From the NCBI RefSeq assembly GCF_047302425.1, contig NZ_CP154855.1, forward strand, positions 1,674,001 through 1,738,000: a DNA stretch of 64,000 bases, in the 5' to 3' direction. Positions 52,106 through 58,569 of this stretch are shown piece after piece. Every line of letters starts with the position of its first letter. Within the stretch, counting starts at the first letter, position 1. The translations under genes and the position numbers were made by a program. A model generated the notes under the pieces. That model did no database searches. It was not told the DNA's origin and saw only the letters and a list, made by a program, of their open reading frames with translations. The DNA is from Oceanitalea sp047302425 (GTDB lineage: Bacteria; Actinomycetota; Actinomycetes; Actinomycetales; Actinomycetaceae).

Positions 52106-53127
52106 CAGACCTCGATCCTTTCCCGCAGGATTCCCGCGTCGTCGATGAGCCGTTCCGCTCGGCGCAGGACGTCGTCGGCGCCGATGAGCTGGAGGAGGAA
52201 CAGGCAGATGACCGACTCCTGGAGCTCCTCGACGGTCGCGCCGAGGATGTTCACCTCCAGGCCGTCGACCCGGCTGAGGGAGGACAGCAGCGGCTGGCGC
52301 ACGCTGTCCCCGACGAACTGCAGCCGGAGCAGCTCCTGCGGCCGCGTCTCGGCGCGCACCATCTCGAGCATGGGCTGGGGGATCTGGTCGTTGACGACCG
52401 TGCGGACGAACTGCCGGGTGATCTGCTGCTGCGGCTCGGTGAACACGTCGATCACGCTGCCGCGCTCGACGATCCGGCCCGCCTCCATGACCGCGACCTT
52501 GTTGCAGATCCGCTGGATCACGTGCATCTGGTGGGTGATGAGCAGGATCGTCACACCCATCTCGCGGTTGATCCGCTTCAGCAGAGCGAGGATCGACTCG
52601 GTGGTCGTGGGGTCGAGCGCGCTGGTGGCCTCGTCGCACAGGAGGATCGAGGGCCGGGTGGCAAGCGCGCGGGCGATGCCCACGCGCTGCTTCTGCCCGC
52701 CGGAGAGCTGGCGGATGCTGGCGTTGCGCTTGTCCTCGAGCTCGACGAACCGCAGCACCTCGGTGACGCGTTCGTCGATCTCGGCCTTGGGCACGCCCTG
52801 GATGAGGAGCGGCATCGCGACGTTGCGGTAGACGGTCTTCGTCTCGAGCAGGTTGAACTGCTGGAAGACCATGCCGATGTCCCGCCGGGTGCGGCGCAGC
52901 CGGCGGGAGGACAGCCCGGTGAGGTCGACGCCGTTGACGGTCACCGTGCCGCTGTCCGGCGACTCGAGCTGGTTGACCATCCGGATGAGCGTGGACTTGC
53001 CGGCCCCGGAGAAGCCGATGATGCCGTAGATGTCGCCCTGCTCCACCTGGAGCGACGCGTCGACCAGGGCGTCGACCGTGCCGCTCTTGGTGACGTAGCG
53101 CTTTGAGATGCGGTCGAGGGTGATCAC
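52105..53127 (-). CDS. metN: Methionine-type ABC transporter ATPase with ACT-like (NIL) domain
   Basis: The 340-residue ATPase shows Walker A GFSGAGKST, Q-loop MVFQQFNLLETKTV, signature QLSGGQKQR and Walker B ILLCDEATSALDP. The last 90 residues form the NIL domain (LRLQFVGDSVRQPLLSSLSR, LGATVEELQESVICLFLL) that senses the substrate and inhibits the transporter. It is preceded by a 166-nt leader with a Cys-rich peptide and an intrinsic terminator. Confidence 0.93.
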   Translation of the reverse strand: MITLDRISKRYVTKSGTVDALVDASLQVEQGDIYGIIGFSGAGKSTLIRMVNQLESPDSGTVTVNGVDLTGLSSRRLRRTRRDIGMVFQQFNLLETKTVYRNVAMPLLIQGVPKAEIDERVTEVLRFVELEDKRNASIRQLSGGQKQRVGIARALATRPSILLCDEATSALDPTTTESILALLKRINREMGVTILLITHQMHVIQRICNKVAVMEAGRIVERGSVIDVFTEPQQQITRQFVRTVVNDQIPQPMLEMVRAETRPQELLRLQFVGDSVRQPLLSSLSRVDGLEVNILGATVEELQESVICLFLLQLIGADDVLRRAERLIDDAGILRERIEV

Positions 53128-53182
53128 TGCGCGACCGCCGTGCGGGTGTTCGTCAATTGCGGGTCTTTCGGGCTAGAGGCAC

Positions 53183-53214
53183 AAAAAAACGAGGCACGGT
53201 GCTCGTGCCTCGTT
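53183..53214 (-). terminator. Leader terminator (attenuator) of metNIQ
   Basis: On the minus strand AACGAGGCACG and CGTGCCTCGTT form a perfect 11-bp stem with a 5-nt loop, followed by seven U residues (53189-53183). A true intrinsic terminator with a U-tract is rare in this GC-rich window. It lies between the leader peptide stop (53240) and the metN start (53127), so read-through must be controlled. Confidence 0.85.
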
Positions 53215-53239
53215 CGGTTCCGGTCGTGTCAGCGGTGCG

Positions 53240-53293
53240 TCACAGCGCGGCCCCGGGAACGAAGCGCGTGGACCGACAACAGGTGTTCGTCAT
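53240..53293 (-). CDS. 17-residue Cys-Cys leader peptide upstream of metNIQ
   Basis: The frame MTNTCCRSTRFVPGAAL has two adjacent Cys codons (TGT TGT) at positions 5-6 and a GAGGACC site before the ATG. It ends 25 nt before the attenuator hairpin. Cysteine-codon leader peptides control sulfur genes in actinobacteria by ribosome stalling, so this is probably the sensing element for metNIQ. The segment CGCTTCGTTCC just after the Cys codons can pair partly with the 5' arm of the terminator (AACGAGG), an anti-terminator by inference. Too short for standard gene finding. Confidence 0.7.
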   Translation of the reverse strand: MTNTCCRSTRFVPGAAL

Positions 53294-53380
53294 GGTCCTC
53301 GTCCTTCCCGGGAGTGCGTGCGCCGTGAACGTATCACGTCGACAGGTGACTCCGGACAGGGTGTCCAGCAGCCCGGCAGC

Positions 53381-53425
53381 GGTGGACGACGACGGCGCAC
53401 CCGTGGGGCGCCGTCGTCGTCCACC
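53381..53425. terminator. Perfect 18-bp hairpin with dispersed element
   Basis: GGTGGACGACGACGGCGC (53381-53398) and its exact complement (53408-53425) flank a 9-nt loop. Both arms hold the GACGACGACGGCGC element. It lies 5 bp beyond the stop of the truncated SDR copy and probably once terminated that gene. Confidence 0.75.
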
Positions 53426-53430
53426 GGTCG

Positions 53431-53657
53431 TCATCCCTGCGCCGCGAGCACGTCCGCGATCGGGGTGTCGCCGTCGGCGAACTCGACCATGCGGCCGACG
53501 GACGCCGGCTCCGCGAGCGCCGCGGCGATCACCCGCGCGACGTTCGCGCGGGAGGTCTTGTGCTCGCCACCGTCGTCCTTCGTCACGAGGTCGATGCGGC
53601 CGCTCGGGTCGTCGAGGGTGAGGGCGCCGGGGGCGACGATCGTCCAGTCGAGGCCGG
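53431..53657 (-). pseudogene. 5'-truncated copy of NAD(P)-binding SDR gene
   Basis: Read on the minus strand this stretch encodes GLDWTIVAPGALTLDDPSGR, IDLVTKDDGGEHKTSRANVA, RVIAAALAEPASVGRMVEFA, DGDTPIADVLAAQG and TGA. It aligns with residues 146-217 of the intact protein at 25169-25822 (about four of five residues identical by eye). Similarity stops abruptly at 53657, where an in-frame TAG follows; no start codon or N-terminal part exists. It is the remnant of a second copy cut by a rearrangement that brought in the adjoining mannan locus. Confidence 0.85.
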
Positions 53658-53690
53658 GTGTCTACCAACCTCCGCGACCGGTGCCGTCGG

Positions 53691-55067
53691 CTACCGTCTG
53701 CGGGACTCCGCTGCCCTCTCGCGTGCGGGTTGGTCGAGCTGTCCCGCGCGCAGTGCGGTCCCGATGGTGGGCCATACCGGCAGTCGGGGCAGCAGCGTGG
53801 CTTGCAGGGCGTGGTACACGTCCGGCTTGCCGGCCCAGACCGTGGCGCTCGGAGAGTTCTGTGCGTCGAGCTCGTGGATCCATGACCCGGTGCCATCGAT
53901 CATGTGGGTGTGCGCGTAGTCCCACCACCGTGCGTACCAGTCGGCGTAGTGCGCCTGACCAGTGGTGGTGGCGAGGGTAGCGGCCGCGCCGACGGCCTCG
54001 GTGACCACCCAGTGCATGCGCTCGCGCACCACCGGCTCGCCGGCGAAGTCGACCGTGTAGACGAAACCGTCCGCACCGTCGACGGCCCAGCCCTCACGCA
54101 CGCCGGCCTCGAACAGTGCCACGGCTCCCTCCAGGAGCCAGGCCGTCTGCTCTTCGGCCGGCGGGACCTGCCCGGGTGGCCCTGAGACGGGGCGAACGGC
54201 CGGCCCGCCGTGCGCCAGGACCGCTGCCCGCGCGTGCAGGGCCAGGCGCGCCCACTCGAACCAGTGGCCCACGGTCGCTCCGTACGGACGGAACGGGTGC
54301 GCACGATCCTCGCTGTTGTAGTCGAGAAGAGGGTGCCACTCGGGCGTGAAGTGCTCCGGCAGGCGCCACTCGTGCGCCCGCGCGAACGTCAGGGTGCGTT
54401 CGAGAATGCGCAGGGCGCGGTCGCGCCACATGCTCTCCCCGGTGACGTCGGCAACCGTGAGGTAGGCCTCCACCGTGTGCATGTTGGCGTTGATGCCGCG
54501 GTAGGGCTCGGGCGTGGTGAACGCCCTGTCCCAGGACTCCAGGACCATTCCTTCGGTTTCGGACCAGAACCGGCCCTCGCTGACGGCCAACGCGCGGTCG
54601 AGCAGATCCTTGGCGCCCGGTCGGCCCGCGAGTGTGGCGGTCGCGGCGGCGAGCATGACGAAGGCGTGCGCGTAGGCCTCCTTGGCGGTGTTCGTCGGCC
54701 CGTCGGGGCCGACGGCCGAGAACCATCCTCCGTACTCCTCGTCCTCGAAGCGCGTGCGCAGGGCCTCGATGCCATGGTCGACGAGAGGCCCGCACCCGGG
54801 GCGACCGAGCAGCGTCCCGAGCGCGAACGCGTAAGTCATGCGGCACGTGAGCCAGAGCTCGGTACCTCTGGCGGGAAGGACGGCGCCGGCGTCGTCGAGG
54901 TAGCCGAAGCCCTCGGGCACAGCGGCGCCGGAGGCGAAGGCCAGGAGGTCGTCCGCGTGCTGCTCCAACCAGCGGGAGTGGGCCGGTGACCCGAGCCAGG
55001 TGGGCGGTGTCGCAAGGGCGTGACGGACATCGGAAGGAACGGCATCGAATTCAGGCACGCGCCGCAC
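53691..55067 (-). CDS. AGE-family isomerase, probable D-mannose isomerase
   Basis: The 458-residue protein is an (alpha/alpha)6-barrel of the N-acylglucosamine 2-epimerase superfamily: EEYGGWFSAVGPDG, INANMHTVEAYLTVADVTGE, HPFRPYGATVGHWFEWARL with the catalytic-type His, HWVVTEAVGAAATLA and the C-terminal GKPDVYHALQATLLPRLP. The last motif is typical of YihS/mannose isomerases rather than cellobiose 2-epimerases. It would convert mannose released by the mannosidase to fructose. It is divergent from the ABC operon and shares its operator region. Start is GTG at 55067 (or 55058), without a clear RBS. Confidence 0.8.
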   Translation of the reverse strand: MRRVPEFDAVPSDVRHALATPPTWLGSPAHSRWLEQHADDLLAFASGAAVPEGFGYLDDAGAVLPARGTELWLTCRMTYAFALGTLLGRPGCGPLVDHGIEALRTRFEDEEYGGWFSAVGPDGPTNTAKEAYAHAFVMLAAATATLAGRPGAKDLLDRALAVSEGRFWSETEGMVLESWDRAFTTPEPYRGINANMHTVEAYLTVADVTGESMWRDRALRILERTLTFARAHEWRLPEHFTPEWHPLLDYNSEDRAHPFRPYGATVGHWFEWARLALHARAAVLAHGGPAVRPVSGPPGQVPPAEEQTAWLLEGAVALFEAGVREGWAVDGADGFVYTVDFAGEPVVRERMHWVVTEAVGAAATLATTTGQAHYADWYARWWDYAHTHMIDGTGSWIHELDAQNSPSATVWAGKPDVYHALQATLLPRLPVWPTIGTALRAGQLDQPARERAAESRRR

Positions 55068-55114
55068 GCTACCGGAGCGCGCGGGGAGGCCCGCAAAAGT
55101 CCGAAATGACCTCG

Positions 55115-55143
55115 TTGACTTAAAAAACTTAAGCGTTTAACGT
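55115..55143 (+). promoter_or_regulatory. Promoter of mannan-utilisation operon
   Basis: TTGACT (55115-55120) and TAACGT (55138-55143) are spaced by 17 bp in an AT-rich patch that stands out from the GC-rich surroundings. It points at the binding-protein gene 90 bp downstream. Confidence 0.6.
55129..55140. promoter_or_regulatory. LacI-family operator in mannan promoter
   Basis: TTAAGCGTTTAA is a CG-centred palindrome with 5 of 6 base pairs matching, overlapping the spacer and -10 of the promoter. It is the likely site of the LacI regulator at 61118-62149 and could also govern the divergent isomerase gene. Confidence 0.6.
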
Positions 55144-55232
55144 CGCAGGAGCAGGCAGGGCGCGGGGGAGCGGTTCTGCAGATCTGACGGCCGGTCCGGC
55201 CGCGTATCGATGACGATGAGAGAAGGAACTCG

Positions 55233-56546
55233 ATGAGACGCAAGGTATGGGTCGCCAGTGCCACGGTCGCCGCGACTGCCCTCCTGGCCGCGTGTGGATC
55301 CTCGGACACGGGCTCGAGCCCGGGCGACGAGAACGGCGGAGAGATCTCGGGGACGATCACCGTGCTGACGAACCGCACGGACATCGTGGACACCGTGCTC
55401 CAGGACTACGCCGACGAGTTCGAGGCGCAGCACCCCGGCACCGAGGTTCAGTTCGAGGCCCTCACCGACTACGAGGGCGACGTGACGACGCGACTGAGCT
55501 CGCAGAACTACGGCGACGTCCTGCTCGTGCCGAACACGGTGACCCCCGACCAGCTGCCGACCTTCTTCGAGCCTCTCGGGACGGTCGCCGAGATGGGGGA
55601 GACGTACCGCTTCCTCAGTGACCGCGTCTACGAGGACCAGGTCTACGGGCTCGCCACCTTCGGCAGTGCGATGGGCTACGTCTACAACACCGAGGTCTTC
55701 GCCGCGGCCGGGGTGACGGAGCCGCCGCGGACGTCCGAGGAGTTCCTCGACGCACTCCAGGCCGTTGCCGACGAGACGGACGCGGTGCCCTACTACACGA
55801 ACTACGCCGACGGGTGGCCCCTGTCCTCGTGGCAGTCGACCCAGGGCACGATCGACGGTCCCGAGGCCGTCAACATGCGCACCGAGCAGGACGCACCCTG
55901 GACCCCGGGCAACGAGCAGTACGAGATCGACTCCCTGCTGTACCAGATCGTCGAGCGCGGGTTCTCCGAGCAGGACCCGACGACGACCAACTGGGAGGAG
56001 TCCAAGGATCTGATCGGCACCGGGCAGATCGGTGCGATGGTGCTGGGCTCGTGGGCCGTGCCGCAGATGCAGGACGCGGCCGAGGCGAACGGCAACTCCC
56101 GCGATGTCATCGGCTTCTGGCCGATGCCCTGGGAGGTCGACGGTCAGCTGAGGGCGAGCGTCAACCGTGACTACTCCATCGGCGTCAGCCGGCACTCCGA
56201 GAACAAGGCGACCGCACGCGCGTGGCTCGACTTCTTCGTCAACGAGACCGACTTCGCCGAGGCGCAGGGCGGTCTGTCCCCGATCATCGACGGCCCGCTC
56301 CCGACGACCCTCGCCGACTTCGAGGAGTACGGCGTCGAGCTGGTCGAGCTCGCACCGGTCCCCGCCGGTGAGGAGTCGCTCCTCTCGGACATCTTCAACC
56401 GGGCGGAGATCGACCTCAATGGTGACCAGTACCGGCGCGAGTTCATCGACGTTGCCCGCGGTGCGGTCGACGGTGACATGGACTCGGTCTTCGCCGACCT
56501 CAACAGCCGCTGGGCAGAGGCCCGGACCGTGGTGAACGAGGGCTAA
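55233..56546 (+). CDS. Manno-oligosaccharide-type ABC binding lipoprotein
   Basis: The 437-residue product has a lipoprotein signal (ATVAATALLAACGSSD) and a family 1 solute-binding fold: GTITVLTNRTDIVDTVLQDY, EFEAQHPGTEVQFEALTDYE, GDVLLVPNTVTPDQLP, and IGTGQIGAMVLGSWAVPQMQ. It heads the operon with two permeases and GH2 beta-mannosidase, so beta-manno-oligosaccharides are the inferred ligands. RBS GAAGGAA before the ATG. No ATPase is present. Confidence 0.88.
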   Translation: MRRKVWVASATVAATALLAACGSSDTGSSPGDENGGEISGTITVLTNRTDIVDTVLQDYADEFEAQHPGTEVQFEALTDYEGDVTTRLSSQNYGDVLLVPNTVTPDQLPTFFEPLGTVAEMGETYRFLSDRVYEDQVYGLATFGSAMGYVYNTEVFAAAGVTEPPRTSEEFLDALQAVADETDAVPYYTNYADGWPLSSWQSTQGTIDGPEAVNMRTEQDAPWTPGNEQYEIDSLLYQIVERGFSEQDPTTTNWEESKDLIGTGQIGAMVLGSWAVPQMQDAAEANGNSRDVIGFWPMPWEVDGQLRASVNRDYSIGVSRHSENKATARAWLDFFVNETDFAEAQGGLSPIIDGPLPTTLADFEEYGVELVELAPVPAGEESLLSDIFNRAEIDLNGDQYRREFIDVARGAVDGDMDSVFADLNSRWAEARTVVNEG

Positions 56547-56554
56547 GTGCCCGC

Positions 56555-56588
56555 GGCCCGGACCACACGCCTGAGTGTGGTCCGGGCC
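56555..56588 (+). other. Intercistronic stem-loop after binding-protein gene
   Basis: GGCCCGGACCACAC and GTGTGGTCCGGGCC form a perfect 14-bp stem with a 6-nt loop, 8 bp after the binding-protein stop and 43 bp before the permease start. It probably raises binding-protein mRNA relative to the permeases. Confidence 0.65.
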
Positions 56589-56630
56589 CAGCTCGGACGA
56601 TCGTCGATCGTTCCATCGAAGGAGACGAGT

Positions 56631-57581
56631 ATGGCCATCACCTCTCGGCCGCCGGTCGAGGACGTGACCGCGGCAGGGGCGGCGCGCCCCGCGCAGCGCG
56701 CGCGCCGCCGCGGTGTCAACCGCGGATGGCGAGTCACCCCGCTGCTCTTCCTCATCGCGCCCGTCGTGCTGCTTCTGACGTTCACCTACTACCCGGTGGC
56801 GTCGATGATCTGGTACAGCTTCACCTCCTGGGACGGGATCGACCCGGTCAAGGAGTGGGTCGGCCTCGAGAACTACACACGCATACTCACCGACTCCCGC
56901 TACTTCCGCGTCTTCGTCGTGAGTGCGTTCTACCTCGTGGGTGCACTGCTGCAGATGGCAATCGCGCTGTACCTCGCCACGATCCTGTCCTTCAAGACGA
57001 GGGCTCGGAACCTGTTCAAGGGGATCATCTTCTTCCCCTACCTCATCAACGGTGTCGCGATCGGCCTCATCTTCCTCTACTTCTTCCGCCCCGACGGCAC
57101 GCTCGACGCCCTGCTCGGGCTCGTCGGCGTTGAGGACACGCCCATGTGGCTCGGTGACCGCGAGTGGGTGAACGTGTCTCTCGCCGGGACCTCGGTCTGG
57201 CGCTACCTCGGCCTGAACTTCGTGCTCTTCCTGGGCGCGATCTCGTCGATCCCCAACGAGCAGTACGAGGCCGCCGAACTCGACGGGGCCAACGCCTGGC
57301 AGCGGTTCCGCTACATCATCTTCCCGGGGATCCGGCAGATCATCGGCCTCACCGCGATCCTGTCCGTGTCGGGGGCGCTCTCTGCCTTCGAGATCCCCTT
57401 CGTCATGACCGGTGGCGCCAACGGCTCGGAGACCTTCGTCATCCAGACGATCAACACCGCATTCACCTTCCGGAACACGGGTCTCGCCTCCGCGATGGCC
57501 GTGGTGCTGCTGGTGATCGTCCTCATCGTCTCGTGGGTGCAGCGGCGGGTCTTCCCCGAGAGCAGGAGTGAGCTCACATGA
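56631..57581 (+). CDS. ABC transporter permease 1 (mannan operon)
   Basis: The 316-residue MalF-like permease has a basic N-terminal tail (ARPAQRARRRGVNRGWR), six membrane segments and the EAA loop (YEAAELDGANAWQRFRYIIFP around residue 210). AAGGAG precedes ATG 56631. Stop and next start overlap by 4 bp. Confidence 0.92.
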   Translation: MAITSRPPVEDVTAAGAARPAQRARRRGVNRGWRVTPLLFLIAPVVLLLTFTYYPVASMIWYSFTSWDGIDPVKEWVGLENYTRILTDSRYFRVFVVSAFYLVGALLQMAIALYLATILSFKTRARNLFKGIIFFPYLINGVAIGLIFLYFFRPDGTLDALLGLVGVEDTPMWLGDREWVNVSLAGTSVWRYLGLNFVLFLGAISSIPNEQYEAAELDGANAWQRFRYIIFPGIRQIIGLTAILSVSGALSAFEIPFVMTGGANGSETFVIQTINTAFTFRNTGLASAMAVVLLVIVLIVSWVQRRVFPESRSELT

Positions 57582-58507
57582 CCACCTCGACCGGGCAACA
57601 GCTGGAGCAGCGCGACACCGTACTCACCCTCGGTGACCGGGTCCGGCTGCACACGGCCCGCGCACTCAGGACGGCTGCCCCCGTGCTCGGGCCGCTGGCG
57701 TCCACGGGCAAGTACGTCAGCCTCGTGATCGCGAGTCTCGCCGCGCTCACCCCGCTCATCACGATCGTGTTCGCCGCCTTCAAGTCCAACGCGGAGTACC
57801 GCGCTACCGGGCCGCTCCAGCCGCCCACGGACTGGGCCAACTTCGGCAACTTCGTCACGGCGTTCACCCAGGGCGGCATGCTCCGCGGGTTCCTCAACAC
57901 GGCCATCATCCTCGGCGTCGCCCTCGTCGGCACGATCCTCATCGGGACGATGACCGCCTACGCCGTCGACCGGTTCTCCTTCCGGGGCCGTTCGCTGCTG
58001 CTCGGGGCCTTCCTCGTCGCGACGCTCGTCCCGGCCGTCACGACGCAGGTCGCCACCTATCAGGTGGTCGTGGGCCTCGGACTGTTCAACACGAGGCTCG
58101 CGATGATCCTGCTCTTCATGGGCACGGACATCATTGCGATCTACATTTTCATGCAGTTCATGCGCTCCATTCCCGTTTCGCTGGACGAGGCAGCAATGCT
58201 TGACGGTGCGAACCGCTTCACCATCTATGCGCGCGTGATTTTCCCGCTGCTCAAGCCGGCTATTGCCACGGTGATCATCATCAAGGGCATCGCGATATAC
58301 AACGAGTTCTACCTCCCGTTCCTCTACATGCCGGCAGCCGACCTCGGAGTCATCTCCACGTCGCTGTTCCGCTTCACCGGTCCGTTCGGCTCGGCCTGGG
58401 AGGTCATCGCCGCGGGCGCACTGCTGGTCATCGTCCCCACCCTCATCGCCTTCCTGCTGCTTCAGCGGCAGATCTACAACGGGCTCACCGCAGGAGCGAC
58501 GAAGTGA
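57578..58507 (+). CDS. ABC transporter permease 2 (mannan operon)
   Basis: The 309-residue MalG-like permease has an N-terminal extension of about 45 residues before helix 1 (YVSLVIASLAALTPLITIVF), six membrane segments and the EAA motif (LDEAAMLDGANRFTIYARVI around residue 205). It ends QRQIYNGLTAGATK, typical of the family. A small CCGGGC...GCCCGG inverted repeat follows the stop. Confidence 0.92.
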   Translation: MTTSTGQQLEQRDTVLTLGDRVRLHTARALRTAAPVLGPLASTGKYVSLVIASLAALTPLITIVFAAFKSNAEYRATGPLQPPTDWANFGNFVTAFTQGGMLRGFLNTAIILGVALVGTILIGTMTAYAVDRFSFRGRSLLLGAFLVATLVPAVTTQVATYQVVVGLGLFNTRLAMILLFMGTDIIAIYIFMQFMRSIPVSLDEAAMLDGANRFTIYARVIFPLLKPAIATVIIIKGIAIYNEFYLPFLYMPAADLGVISTSLFRFTGPFGSAWEVIAAGALLVIVPTLIAFLLLQRQIYNGLTAGATK

Positions 58508-58569
58508 CCGGGCCCGCACGCCCGGTCACCGCCCCTGAAGCGACCCCACTCTCCCGAAAGGACCTCACG

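Noticed and set aside
53128..53430. SAM riboswitch upstream of metNIQ
   Set aside because: I could not trace SAM-I, SAM-II or SAM-IV conserved cores; the leader instead has a short Cys-codon frame followed by a terminator. A covariance-model scan would settle this.
53240..53896. 218-codon minus-strand frame across the isomerase end and metN leader
   Set aside because: It is an out-of-frame composite; only its last 17 codons (from ATG 53293) have an RBS and a sensible position. The truncated SDR is in another frame.
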